Below, one piece after another: positions 34,639 through 43,360 of a stretch of 61,877 nt of DNA. The stretch lies in the NCBI GenBank assembly GCA_030427245.1, contig JAUHXA010000042.1, positions 1 to 61,877 of the forward strand. Reading direction: 5' to 3'. Origin of the DNA: Bacteroidia bacterium (GTDB lineage Bacteria; Bacteroidota; Bacteroidia; Chitinophagales; UBA2359). The notes beneath the pieces were generated by a model, which searched no databases, had not been told where the DNA came from, and saw only the letters and a list, made by a program, of their open reading frames with translations. The translations under genes and the position numbers were made by a program. Each line of letters begins with the position of its first letter. Within the stretch, counting starts at the first letter, position 1.

Positions 34639-35754
34639 ATGCTCTCTAAAGAATCCAAAAACGATGCCCTTTCCAGACTGCAAGCCATCATTGACACTGC
34701 AACGGATGGCATTATTACCATTGATGAGCATGGCATTATGGAAAGCATCAATCCAGCAGGAGCAGCTTTGTTTGGCTATGAACCTCAAGAATTGAAAGGA
34801 AAAAATATCCGTATCTTGATGCCCAACCCCCATCGTTCACATCACGACCAATACATACAAAACTATAAAGAAACTGGCGTAAAAAAAATCATAGGAATTG
34901 GTCGAGAAGTACATGGATTGCGAAAAGATGGTTCTACCTTCCCATTCAGATTGAGTGTAGCAGAAGTACAGTTGGACGGAAAGCGCATTTTTACGGGTAT
35001 GGTTCACGACCTCAGTGATAGGGTTTTGGCTGCCGAAACCCAAAGAGCATTGGAGGAAGAGAAAGAACTGAATGAATTAAAATCCAGGTTTGTTTCGATG
35101 GCTTCCCACGAATTTCGTACACCACTCACTTCTATTCTCACCTCTGCCACTCTGATTGGAAAGTACAAAGACGAAACCACACAAGACAAGCGGATGAAGC
35201 ATGTTCACCGCATACAATCTTCGGTACGAAACCTCACCAATATTCTAAATGATTTTCTGTCATTGAGCAGGTTGGAAGAAGGAAAAATATCACACAATCC
35301 GATTTACTTCAATTTGCAGCCCTCTATTGAAGAAGTCATTGAAGAAGTTGAAGCAATGATGAAACCTCAACAAAAAATTGTATATAAACACATAGGAAAA
35401 ACGGATTCTGTGCTTTTAGACGAAAAATTACTGCACAATATTTTGTCCAATTTACTCTCCAATGCGCTCAAATATTCTAACGAGGGACAGACTATAGATT
35501 TGAGTAGTACGGTTTTAGAGCAGAGTATTACAATTAAAGTCCAAGATTATGGTATCGGAATTCCATCCAAAGACCAAATACGTTTGTTCAGACGGTTTTT
35601 CAGAGCAGAAAACGTGGCAAATATTCAAGGAACGGGATTGGGACTAAATATTGTGAAACGTTACTTGAAGTTGATGGGCGGAACGATTACTTTTGAGAGC
35701 GAATTGAATAAAGGAACTACCTTTACCGTTGTTTTTCCTCGTACAGAATTTTAG
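34639..35754 (+). CDS. Soluble FixL-like PAS sensor histidine kinase
   Basis: 371 aa with no membrane segment or signal. The PAS domain (about 10-125) has the FixL-type block ILMPNPHRSHHDQYI and IIGIGREVHGLRKDGSTFP. His69 aligns with the haem-ligand His of rhizobial FixL, and Arg89 with its regulatory Arg in the GIGR segment. HisKA follows with the phosphoacceptor His157 in SHEFRTPLTS. The ATPase domain has NILSNLLSNALKYSNEG (N box), DYGIGIP (G1) and GTGLGLNIVKRYL (G2). The gene is 152 bp upstream of a response regulator on the same strand, so they are a likely cognate pair. Haem binding and oxygen sensing are inferred from motif similarity. Confidence 0.85.
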   Translation: MLSKESKNDALSRLQAIIDTATDGIITIDEHGIMESINPAGAALFGYEPQELKGKNIRILMPNPHRSHHDQYIQNYKETGVKKIIGIGREVHGLRKDGSTFPFRLSVAEVQLDGKRIFTGMVHDLSDRVLAAETQRALEEEKELNELKSRFVSMASHEFRTPLTSILTSATLIGKYKDETTQDKRMKHVHRIQSSVRNLTNILNDFLSLSRLEEGKISHNPIYFNLQPSIEEVIEEVEAMMKPQQKIVYKHIGKTDSVLLDEKLLHNILSNLLSNALKYSNEGQTIDLSSTVLEQSITIKVQDYGIGIPSKDQIRLFRRFFRAENVANIQGTGLGLNIVKRYLKLMGGTITFESELNKGTTFTVVFPRTEF

Positions 35755-35906
35755 TTTGTAAGCACTCAACAAATCAAATTTGAACTATCGTGTTTTATAA
35801 ATCCACTCATTAATTGCAGGCAAAAAAAACCTACAAAATCAATAGTTTTGGATTTGTGATGTTCTGATTTGAAGAATTTATTTTAACTCATAAAACCCTT
35901 TTTTCA

Positions 35907-36986
35907 ATGTCTCAACAAAAAACCATTTTACTCATTGAAGACAACCTTGATGTTCGTGAAAATACGGCAGAAATATTGGAGTTGGCCAACTATCACGTTT
36001 GGACGGCTGCTAATGGAAAAGAAGGAGTTGCACTTGCCAAACAGCACCTACCAGATCTTATTATTTGCGACATTATGATGCCCGAATTAGACGGTTATGG
36101 TGTGTTGCACATACTTAGTCACGATCAAAAAACGGCGGTAATTCCTTTTATTTTTCTGACTGCCAAAACCGAAAAATCAGACTTTCGGAAAGGGATGAAC
36201 ATGGGGGCGGATGATTACATTACCAAACCTTTTGAAGAGTTAGACTTATTGGATACGATTCGCCGAAGGTTGGCAAAGTCGAGTTTGTTGGGACAACAAA
36301 ATATTGATTTAGAGGAATCTACTAAACATTTATTTCGTCCTAAACAAGCGGTGAAGGCGTTACAGGAATTGAAGGATGAACAAAAAAGATTGTCTGTTGA
36401 TTCAAAGTATATGCTTTTTCACGAAGACAGCTATCCTTGCTATTTGTATTTTCTCCGCAAGGGCAAGGTCAAAATTTACAAAACCAATGAAGATGGCAAA
36501 GAACTCATTACGGAATTGTATAAAGCGGGAGAATACTTTGGCTATCGTTCACTATTTGGAAATGGTAAATATGGTGGTTCTGCTATGACATTGGAGGAGA
36601 GTGAAATTGTACTAATTCACAAAGAACCTTTTTTGAAACTGATACAAGATAATACTCAAGTTAGTAGATTTTTTATCAAACTGCTGGCCAACCGTGTCCA
36701 AACGCAGGGACAAAGATTGCTGCATTTGGCTTATGATTCGGTGCGGACTCGTGTGGCGGATGCACTGCTTTTTTTCTGTGAAAAGTACGAAAGTGGGCAT
36801 AATGTGGCACAAGAACGCATCAGCATGGAAATTTCGAGAGAGGATTTGGCAAATTGGGTGGGAACGAGTAAGGAAACCTTGATTCGTACTTTGTCGGATT
36901 TTAAGCACGAGGGTTTGATCATTGCTAAGGGGCGTTTTATTACGGTGATTGACAAGAAGGGTTTACAGAAAATAGTGACTAAATAA
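35907..36986 (+). CDS. Response regulator with receiver domain fused to a CRP/FNR-type output
   Basis: 359 aa. The receiver (1-125) has the phospho-acceptor Asp55 in LIICDIMMPELDG, the signalling LTAKTE and DDYITKPFE motifs. A CRP-like cyclic-nucleotide-type beta barrel covers about 145-260 (GEYFGYRSLFG). The C-terminal HTH reads SREDLANWVGTSKETLIRTL, with Glu and Arg at the FNR/CRP positions that read the TTGA core. No FNR [4Fe-4S] cysteine set is seen. One protein thus combines the roles of FixJ and FixK. It is probably phosphorylated by the kinase at 34639. Targets are unknown; a TTGA-N6-TCAA site is at 39189. Confidence 0.85.
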   Translation: MSQQKTILLIEDNLDVRENTAEILELANYHVWTAANGKEGVALAKQHLPDLIICDIMMPELDGYGVLHILSHDQKTAVIPFIFLTAKTEKSDFRKGMNMGADDYITKPFEELDLLDTIRRRLAKSSLLGQQNIDLEESTKHLFRPKQAVKALQELKDEQKRLSVDSKYMLFHEDSYPCYLYFLRKGKVKIYKTNEDGKELITELYKAGEYFGYRSLFGNGKYGGSAMTLEESEIVLIHKEPFLKLIQDNTQVSRFFIKLLANRVQTQGQRLLHLAYDSVRTRVADALLFFCEKYESGHNVAQERISMEISREDLANWVGTSKETLIRTLSDFKHEGLIIAKGRFITVIDKKGLQKIVTK

Positions 36987-37108
36987 GCCCTTAGAAAGAT
37001 AAGAAAAGAGAGGCAAGAAGTCGGGCTTCGATAAGATGACTGTGAGACTGTGAATATGTTGAAGACTTCCTCTATGATTTTTTTTGTTTAGCTACTTTAA
37101 TCACCCAA

Positions 37109-37810
37109 CTAATGACAAATCACTACCCCTATTCCTTCGGTCTGCAAAAAGGGACTCAAAAAAGGGATACCCAAATTTAGGCCTCTCAGCACAAACAAAC
37201 AGGCAAAGAATAACATAAAAACAGGTATCATTTTCTGGATTTTGCGTCGAAGTGAGAGGCTGACAAAACTACTCGCCAAGGAAGCCATGACCATCATCGG
37301 CACCGTACCCAAACCAAATAAGGTCATATACAAAGCTCCTTCTACAACACTCGACGAAACCAACGATCCTGCCAAACCTACATACACAAAACCACAGGGC
37401 AAAAACCCATTGAGAATACCAATGGTAAAAAGGGATTGTGGGCGAGAACTTTGCAATAGTCTGCTTAACCTTACTTTCAAATTCATCGTTGTTTTCTGTA
37501 TCCAATTTATCTTCAAAACTTGACTTTCAATATTCAACGAAAACAGACCAACTAAAAATAAAGCCATTCCAAGTCCAATGGACAGCCACTGTTGATATCC
37601 TGAAAAAGCAAAGCCTCGTCCTACCATCCCAAAAAATAAGCCCAAAGTAGTGTAAGTTAGAATACGGCCAAAATTATATAACAGCACGTTAACCATCGAA
37701 TGAAGTCGACTGTAGGAGCGATAGGGCAATGCCATAGCAATCGGTCCACACATGCCAATGCAGTGAAAACTTCCTACCAAACCCACGAAGAATGCTGTCC
37801 AAAGTTGCAT
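37109..37810 (-). CDS. Sulfite exporter TauE/SafE-family membrane protein, cytochrome-oxidase-cluster type
   Basis: 233 aa with about six membrane segments. The start motif FHCIGMCGPIAMALPY is characteristic of the CcoS/CcoH-associated branch of the family (COG2836) often found beside fixGHIS. The second half repeats the pattern (GILNGFLPCGFVYVGLAGSL). The role is proposed to be copper or sulfur handling during cbb3 oxidase assembly. It lies 12 bp downstream of fixH. No ccoN/O/P, ccoG or ccoI lies in the window. Confidence 0.85.
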   Translation of the reverse strand: MQLWTAFFVGLVGSFHCIGMCGPIAMALPYRSYSRLHSMVNVLLYNFGRILTYTTLGLFFGMVGRGFAFSGYQQWLSIGLGMALFLVGLFSLNIESQVLKINWIQKTTMNLKVRLSRLLQSSRPQSLFTIGILNGFLPCGFVYVGLAGSLVSSSVVEGALYMTLFGLGTVPMMVMASLASSFVSLSLRRKIQKMIPVFMLFFACLFVLRGLNLGIPFLSPFLQTEGIGVVICH

Positions 37811-37822
37811 AGTGAGTGAGAA

Positions 37823-38260
37823 TCAATTAACAATCACCTGTTTTTCATCAAAAAAAGTCTTTCCATCTGCCGACCAATTCACCTTGACCTTCCACAAACC
37901 AGTCATTAATTCCTCCAAATTAATCTGCTGCAAATAACTACTATCTACTTCAATGTCCAACTGAAAATCTTTGTCGGCATTGGAAGGGCGATAGAATTGT
38001 ATCATGCCTTCAATCGCTGCAAAATCTTTTGGGAACTGCAATTGAAGCATTTTATCTTTGGCTTGATAATCCATTTGTAGAGGGACTTCTAAGGTTGCGC
38101 TGTTCAAACTGCTTTGCACCTGAACGATGTAATCCTGTTCCTTTTCATAGTAATTTTCAGTCACCAAGTCAATGTCTTGCCGAATACTCATGACTACCAT
38201 AGTCAGAATCATCACTACAAAACCAAGGTAAAGAAAGGTTATTTTGTATCCCCAACTCAT
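37823..38260 (-). CDS. fixH: FixH-family cbb3 oxidase maturation protein
   Basis: 145 aa. One N-terminal membrane helix (about 5-25) is followed by the FixH hallmark VTENYYEKEQDY and a periplasmic beta domain with QFYRPSNADKDF and GLWKVKVNWSADG. FixH/CcoH is needed to assemble cytochrome cbb3 oxidase under low oxygen. It starts 3 bp from the universal stress protein stop and is followed by the TauE/SafE gene, so the three form one likely operon. Confidence 0.85.
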   Translation of the reverse strand: MSWGYKITFLYLGFVVMILTMVVMSIRQDIDLVTENYYEKEQDYIVQVQSSLNSATLEVPLQMDYQAKDKMLQLQFPKDFAAIEGMIQFYRPSNADKDFQLDIEVDSSYLQQINLEELMTGLWKVKVNWSADGKTFFDEKQVIVN

Positions 38261-38263
38261 AAC

Positions 38264-39175
38264 TTATGCTTTTATTCTTTGAATCTCCTTCTTGATAAAT
38301 GGAGGTGTTTGATATTCAGGATGCTCAAGTATAGATTGCAGATTGATGGTCAAAACAGGAACTTCCAAATGATTGACCACCATTTCTGCCATACTTCCCA
38401 TAATTGCCCTTGCTAAGTACTTTCTTCCATGTGTCGCCATTGCAACCATTTCAATATCATTTTGCGCTACAAAATTTGCCAACCCCTTCAATTCACTATT
38501 CCCCGACTCTTCATGCAAAGTACATTTTACCTTGTCTCTACACATTGCTTTGAAAGACTCCATGCTTTTCCTCACCGCATACTGTGGCTCTCTATAAAAA
38601 CTTGGAGTATCAATAGTCAGTAGGTGAATATGTGCATCGAAATGGCGCACAAAATCCAATAGTTTTCTAAAAGCAGGCTTCAAATTCTCATCAAAATTAG
38701 AGGCAAAAACGATGTGTTTGAAGTCAATATTTCCCACCGCTTTTTTGATGGTCAACACAGGGCAGTGCGCCAATCGGACTATTTTTTGAGTATTTGAACC
38801 AATCAGCCATTCACTCAATCCACTTGCACCATGCGATCCCATCACAATCAAGTCAATCTCATAAGCCTCCGCATAGGAAACAATATTATTCAACAGATGT
38901 CCATAAGAGAAACTACTCACTATTTTCACCTCTTCATATTTTTCTGCAATCTGCTCTTCCAAAATATTCAGGCGGGTTTGAATATTCGCTATATCCATTT
39001 TTATTTTTGGGTAGCATTGCTTCTCTTTTTCATTCAGTTCGCTCCAATTGGAAGGCACATCAGTTCGATGATATAAGTGGATTTCGCCATGTAATTTTAC
39101 AGCAATTTGGAGCGCCGCATCCATCGCATAGGTTGCACAGGGTGAAAAATCGGTTGGAACAAGTATTTTAAACAT
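38264..39175 (-). CDS. Universal stress protein, two-domain
   Basis: 303 aa from the ATG at 39175; the frame continues to TTG 39202 upstream. Two tandem Usp domains. Domain 1 opens MFKILVPTDFSPCATYAMDAA and ends IVMGSHGASGLSEWLIGSNTQKI, matching the ATP-binding GxxG-(S/T) motif; domain 2 (about 150-300) ends MATHGRKYLARAIMGSMAEMVV with a similar loop. It is likely an ATP-binding stress protein of hypoxia or starvation. It is first in a probable operon with fixH and the TauE/SafE gene. Confidence 0.85.
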   Translation of the reverse strand: MFKILVPTDFSPCATYAMDAALQIAVKLHGEIHLYHRTDVPSNWSELNEKEKQCYPKIKMDIANIQTRLNILEEQIAEKYEEVKIVSSFSYGHLLNNIVSYAEAYEIDLIVMGSHGASGLSEWLIGSNTQKIVRLAHCPVLTIKKAVGNIDFKHIVFASNFDENLKPAFRKLLDFVRHFDAHIHLLTIDTPSFYREPQYAVRKSMESFKAMCRDKVKCTLHEESGNSELKGLANFVAQNDIEMVAMATHGRKYLARAIMGSMAEMVVNHLEVPVLTINLQSILEHPEYQTPPFIKKEIQRIKA

Positions 39176-39506
39176 CCGCCTGTAAATTTTGAAATGACTC
39201 AATGACTTCTTAGAATGAAAATAAAAGCGAAAAATCTCACTTGATCCTCATTGCCTTATCATTCTGCAATTTCGCTCCTTTTACCAAAGACTTCAATGAC
39301 ATAGCTTATCAAAAAGAGTGACTATCATCATCGCAGCAGAAAGATAGAAAGAGATTGAAGCAAACTAAAATACCAAATTAGGCATTTCTGCAATTTACTT
39401 TGCTCGCTTACAAAGTATTGTTTGAATTTGCCTAAAGTACTATTCAAAATTTATTTTAGGAATTTTGTAGGAAATGAAAATAATGACTTGAAAAAGAGGA
39501 AAAACC
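39176..39506. other. Intergenic region, 331 bp
   Basis: It lies between the stress-protein start and the stop of the acetyltransferase gene at 39507. Apart from the FNR-like palindrome it holds a weak half-site TTGATCCTCATTG near 39241. There is no open frame or hairpin I would trust. Confidence 0.3.
39189..39202. promoter_or_regulatory. FNR/CRP-type palindrome TTGA-N6-TCAA
   Basis: The plus strand reads TTGAAATGACTCAA, with half-sites on both strands. It lies 13 bp upstream of the stress-protein start (39175, minus strand). It matches the core recognised by FNR-type HTH domains and so is a candidate target of the neighbouring fused regulator. One such site is expected by chance in about this much AT-rich DNA, so support is modest. 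Confidence 0.35.
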
Positions 39507-40751
39507 TCAAAATCGAGTCTTACAAATCGGTTTTTTTCCAAAATCAAATAGGCGATGAATACTTTCTAAATAATCTATATCAGAGATAGCGGTCATTCCA
39601 TATTGATACAATTTGCGAAAGCCAATTCCCCCCATTGCCAAAGCCGAAAATTCTCCAACCTTCATACTTACTTCTACTTCAAAAGGTGCATCCTCTGATT
39701 GAACTTTTGTCAAACCTTTTTCAAAATACACCACCGTTTTACCGTTGTTTCCTTCCAACAAATCATCTTCTATATCGAAACATACCTTGATCGTTTCGTT
39801 TCCAAAGTGATGGTCTTTTAGAATTTGGAAGTAGCGTTTTACGTTCACGATTCGATACATTATACCCACTTCGCTCACATTACTTGGGTGGTGTAGGACT
39901 ACCTGATTGTCCTGTCCATTGTGTGGATTGCTCAACAAAAAGTGGAAATCCTCATCTTGTGTATCGAGTTTGATACGAGGCGATTGATCTGCCTGCGTTT
40001 GCAGAAAACTCACCAAAGTTCTCCATCCTTCTCGATTGTGATAGACAAATTCTACGAGCTGCAAATCGTATTTCATCTCGCCTTTGAGGCTAAATTTGAA
40101 GATAAGATAGCCTTTGATGTTGTTTTCCTCAGGCGCAAAAACAACGATGCGAAGTCCTTTTTGCTTCAACAGAACATTCCACTCGTATTCAGAACGTTCC
40201 ATCATTCCGTGATGATGAAGGGCATACCTTTGGTAGCATTTTTCGAGTTGTGGGCGGTCACTTGAGTTGTAGAATCGAAGGTGTTTTTTGGAGTAAAAAG
40301 GTAAGCTGGCCGTTTTCAAAAAATAATGGTCGGTTTTGCTGCCAAAGCAAAAACCCATACGTCGATAAAATGCCAAATTGAAGGCATAAAGGGCGGTAAG
40401 ACAAGCTCCTTTATCGTAGTAGTCCTGCAAAAAGAACTGAATCATTTCCTTGCAGGCTTTCTCTTTTTTGTGTATCAAATCTACTGCTACTCCACCGACT
40501 CCTCCCACGAGGGTTTGATGACCAAATAGGTTCATCGAAAAGTCATAGGCCTTCATAGCTCCAACCATTTTTTCTTGTCGGTACAAACCATAAAACGCTC
40601 TACCGAATCCTTCTTGTAGCGATTGTTGATACTTTTGAGCAGTTTCTTGTTTTTGCTCATCAGTCAGCACATTGAAGGGATAAGCATTGTATTTGATTTC
40701 AACGAGTTGAAGATATTCTTCTTTGGGGATAATGCGTATAGATGATGGCAT
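39507..40751 (-). CDS. Eis-like GNAT N-acetyltransferase
   Basis: 414 aa, the same length class as Mycobacterium Eis. The N-terminal GNAT fold has the acetyl-CoA loop VGGVGGVAVDLIHKKEKACK, with LYAFNLAFYRRMGF. A second GNAT-like domain follows in the middle and a sterol-carrier (SCP2-like) domain at the end (about 310-410). The chain ends ...KTRF, as Eis enzymes end in a Phe whose carboxylate acts as catalytic base. Eis acetylates amines, including aminoglycosides and lysines. Whether this one confers resistance is unknown. Confidence 0.8.
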   Translation of the reverse strand: MPSSIRIIPKEEYLQLVEIKYNAYPFNVLTDEQKQETAQKYQQSLQEGFGRAFYGLYRQEKMVGAMKAYDFSMNLFGHQTLVGGVGGVAVDLIHKKEKACKEMIQFFLQDYYDKGACLTALYAFNLAFYRRMGFCFGSKTDHYFLKTASLPFYSKKHLRFYNSSDRPQLEKCYQRYALHHHGMMERSEYEWNVLLKQKGLRIVVFAPEENNIKGYLIFKFSLKGEMKYDLQLVEFVYHNREGWRTLVSFLQTQADQSPRIKLDTQDEDFHFLLSNPHNGQDNQVVLHHPSNVSEVGIMYRIVNVKRYFQILKDHHFGNETIKVCFDIEDDLLEGNNGKTVVYFEKGLTKVQSEDAPFEVEVSMKVGEFSALAMGGIGFRKLYQYGMTAISDIDYLESIHRLFDFGKKPICKTRF

Positions 40752-40840
40752 AGAATGTTTACTTTTGTTAAGTTAAATCACAAATCAAATATCGTTATTC
40801 TGCCAATACAATCTCCTTGTTTTTTGTGGAAAATGCAAGA

Positions 40841-41812
40841 TTATTTCTTCTCCATCACCACAGCACAGGTATCCACCGCCCCACTTGAATAAGTCACTAA
40901 TAGCAGCAAATTGATAGTTTTGTTGCTACTATTATAAGATCCTTCAAGAGTAGAAACAATAGTCATTTGGTCGGTAGTATCTTGTATACTAATGGAGTTG
41001 TTGGTAAGAGTTTTTCCGACAATAGCACCAAAATCATTGAAGCTGTTGAAAATAATTTGTTCGATATTGTCGTCTTTTTCGACGGTAACGGGGTAAGGAG
41101 GAAGTGACGCAGGCACTCGAATGGTACTGCAACTGTCCAAAGTTACCGTATAATCCCCCAAAAACTTTTGACGGGTCTGAACAATACAAGGAAAGTCGTA
41201 GCCTGTATCACACACACATTCTGCTTCGCCTGTTTCTTCGTTTACCTGACAATGACTATTGTTTAGGCAGGTAATCAAGGCACATTTGTCTTCTGTTTCG
41301 CACAAATCTCCCGTGAAGCCCAAAGGACAATCACACTGACATGTAGATTCGTCCAGTTCTATGGCCTCTCCTCCATTCAAGCAGTCTACACCATCACAAG
41401 GGGCAGGAATTGTACAGGCGACTCCATCCCATCCCCTAAAACAGTCACAAGTAGTATAGGTAAGCAAGTTGATAATCGCATCAGCATTGCCGATGTTGGT
41501 GGTTCGAGAGATTTCTACATTAGAAGCTACAACTACGCTTGTTGCCAAAACCAAAGTATCGTTTTGATGAATGACGGTCCCGTTAGACTCCAAAATGCGA
41601 AAGGATTGTGTAAGGGTATCGCTTCTGAGGAATGTGGTCCCAGTTGCAGTAGCCACTGAATCTACTGCCAATATACATTCACCATTGTTACATTCCTGCA
41701 AATCACAGGGATTTTCTACGGTTGTACAAGCATTGAAGTGAAAAATCAATATCCCAAGTAATAGAGAAAAACTAAGGTGCTTTAGGGCTTTATTTTGAAA
41801 GAAATTAAACAT
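40841..41812 (-). CDS. EGF-like-domain lipoprotein (copy 1)
   Basis: 323 aa. A lipoprotein signal ends HFNAC. Three or more EGF-like or calcium-binding-like Cys modules follow: NPCDLQECNNGEC, CDCFRGWDGVACTIP with CDGVDCLNGGEA, CDCPLGFTGDLC and CNNSHCQVNEETGEAECVC. The C-terminal 115 residues form a beta domain with no cysteine network (LGDYTVTLDSCST). EGF repeats are rare in bacteria and suggest protein binding at the cell surface. A related gene lies at 41873. Confidence 0.8.
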   Translation of the reverse strand: MFNFFQNKALKHLSFSLLLGILIFHFNACTTVENPCDLQECNNGECILAVDSVATATGTTFLRSDTLTQSFRILESNGTVIHQNDTLVLATSVVVASNVEISRTTNIGNADAIINLLTYTTCDCFRGWDGVACTIPAPCDGVDCLNGGEAIELDESTCQCDCPLGFTGDLCETEDKCALITCLNNSHCQVNEETGEAECVCDTGYDFPCIVQTRQKFLGDYTVTLDSCSTIRVPASLPPYPVTVEKDDNIEQIIFNSFNDFGAIVGKTLTNNSISIQDTTDQMTIVSTLEGSYNSSNKTINLLLLVTYSSGAVDTCAVVMEKK

Positions 41813-41872
41813 TTTTCTTTTTTAATTTGGTGATTGGTCAAGTGGACTAAGACAAACTAAAATATCACTATT

Positions 41873-42523
41873 CTAATCCAATTCAAGACTCAACTCACAG
41901 GTTTCAGAAGTGCCATCCGCAAAGGTAACTTTGTAATTGAGGTTCATGGTATGCGACACAGGACCAATCACTCCATCTTCAATGCTTTCAAAAAACCTGC
42001 CTGTCCCATCATCTTGTCGGGGGATTTCAAATCGGTTTTTGGCTTTTAGGTTTGCCGTTACGCTTGTGAGCAAGCCGCCGAAATTCTCAAACCGTACTTT
42101 CATCAATTCTCCTTCGACAGGAACAACGGTTACATTGTAGGAGTAATTGCCTCCAATCGAGCATAAATCATCTGCCACAAAGTCACCAATATATTTTGTG
42201 CGAATCTCATCGGTACAGTCTCCTTCAAAACCCTCTGGACAATTACAGACAAATCCTCCTTTGCCATCCTCAACACAAGTACCTCCTCCTTCCTCACAAT
42301 CAAGGGATAAGCACAAATCAAAGGTTTCACACTTGTCCCCCAGATAACCAAATGCACATTCACAATAATTTCCACCAATGGAGTCAATGACACATACCCC
42401 TCCATTTTCGCAGGTCAATCCACAAAGATCATCATCGTTGTTTTTGCAGGATGTGATAGACATAATTACCAAGGAGAGAAAACCGAAAAGTATCAAAAAA
42501 CCTGTTATTCTTGCTTGTTTCAT
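41873..42523 (-). CDS. EGF-like-domain lipoprotein (copy 2)
   Basis: 216 aa. A lipoprotein signal ends SITSC. Two EGF-like modules (CGLTCENGGVCVIDSIGGN with CECAFGYLGDKC, then CLSLDCEEGGGTCVEDGKGG with CNCPEGFEGDC) are followed by a beta domain (TKYIGDFVADD onward), which matches the end domain of copy 1 in plan. The genes are 60 bp apart on the same strand. They are related by duplication, probably with domain number change. Confidence 0.8.
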   Translation of the reverse strand: MKQARITGFLILFGFLSLVIMSITSCKNNDDDLCGLTCENGGVCVIDSIGGNYCECAFGYLGDKCETFDLCLSLDCEEGGGTCVEDGKGGFVCNCPEGFEGDCTDEIRTKYIGDFVADDLCSIGGNYSYNVTVVPVEGELMKVRFENFGGLLTSVTANLKAKNRFEIPRQDDGTGRFFESIEDGVIGPVSHTMNLNYKVTFADGTSETCELSLELD

Positions 42524-42728
42524 GTATGTTGGTTATTTTTTTTCAAATGGAAGTGCAAAGATTGGGATTTTTTTTGAGAAAACGATTGGTTAAAAGCAAC
42601 GTGCCACTACAAAAAAGAGTTGCTTATCAAACAATACTCTGCAAAAACCATCATTTTATCAGGGAAAACCGCAAAATATCTGATTTTTGTAATTCTTGAA
42701 GTGGGCTGCAAAAAAATAAATGGATAAT

Positions 42729-42761
42729 TTTGTTGGTTTTCACAAAAAAATCTTATTTTTG
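42729..42761 (+). promoter_or_regulatory. Promoter for a candidate non-coding transcript
   Basis: TTTG (42729-42732), 21 nt, TATTTTTG (42754-42761): an exact TAnnTTTG box with an acceptable spacer. No plus-strand gene starts downstream of it within the gap, which ends in a hairpin terminator. Confidence 0.55.
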
Positions 42762-42767
42762 CATCTA

Positions 42768-42985
42768 TTGGTAAGAATACGAGTATTATTGCTTGGCATT
42801 ATTTTTGCCAATTCAGTTGTGTTGCTTAATCCATAATAAGCAATAGAACTAAGTTCTAATCCAAGAAATTGATTTACAATATAGTTGGAATCAATTCCAA
42901 AATTAGGCGCTTTTTCTTATTTTCATAATTAGTTTTGACCTCCTCAGACTAATCACTTCACGTGATTTCTGTGGGGGTTTTTTAT
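42768..42985 (+). ncRNA. Candidate structured non-coding RNA, about 218 nt
   Basis: It lies in a 475-bp gap with no reading frame. From the promoter box above it contains TTGGCA/TGCCAA, TTGCTTA/TAAGCAA and TAGAAC/GTTCTA hairpins, and a TTGGAA-TCAA-TTCCAA stem that competes with an AATTGATT/AATCAATT stem. It ends in a GC-rich stem (42939-42948 with 42968-42977) and six T. The size and position suit a 6S-like or regulatory RNA, but I see no 6S-type closing stem, so the class is open. The 5' end is inferred from the promoter. Confidence 0.4.
42939..42983. terminator. Hairpin terminator of the candidate RNA
   Basis: CCTCCTCAGA with TCTGTGGGGG (nine of ten pairs, one G-T), an inner ATCAC/GTGAT stem, then T6. 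It can also end the minus-strand gene whose stop is at 42999. Confidence 0.7.
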
Positions 42986-42998
42986 TTTTAAAAGATTC

Positions 42999-43340
42999 TT
43001 ACCAACCCTCCACATCCTCTGCTACATCGCTATGGGGATGATTCTCTTGCCATTCTTTGTATTGCTGTCGAGTTTTTATTTTTTGAAGTTCACGTTCTAT
43101 GACCAAATCTGCCAATGCAAAATCAGGCATTTCGGACAAGGAGAGCGCTGTAATCGCTTTTTCCTCTGAAACATCCAAACGGTACAATATCCACAACAAA
43201 CGCTCCATATCCGTCTGAATCAAACGAGCAATCGCATGAGCAAGTCGTTCACGAAGTTGTTCTGGAGAATGATTTTCTTTGCTAAAAGGGGATCTATCTA
43301 TCTCAAACTTATTGTAAATCAATGCGAAATCGGTGTTCAT
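42999..43340 (-). CDS. Small cytoplasmic protein of unknown function
   Basis: 113 aa, strongly helical and charged: HSPEQLRERLAHAIARLIQT, then ERLLWILYRLDVSEEKAITAL, LADLVIERELQKIKTR and an acidic C-terminus (DVAEDVEGW). There is no signal peptide or known motif. Similar short proteins beginning MNTDFA are familiar in Bacteroidota as hypothetical proteins. It starts 20 bp past the stop of the surface-antigen gene on the same strand, so they may be co-transcribed. Confidence 0.75.
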   Translation of the reverse strand: MNTDFALIYNKFEIDRSPFSKENHSPEQLRERLAHAIARLIQTDMERLLWILYRLDVSEEKAITALSLSEMPDFALADLVIERELQKIKTRQQYKEWQENHPHSDVAEDVEGW

Positions 43341-43360
43341 TCTTCAATGTTTATGGATTT

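Noticed and set aside
42768-42985. Candidate RNA taken for tmRNA or RNase P RNA
   Set aside because: Too short, and it lacks the tRNA-like ends of tmRNA and the conserved core of RNase P RNA.
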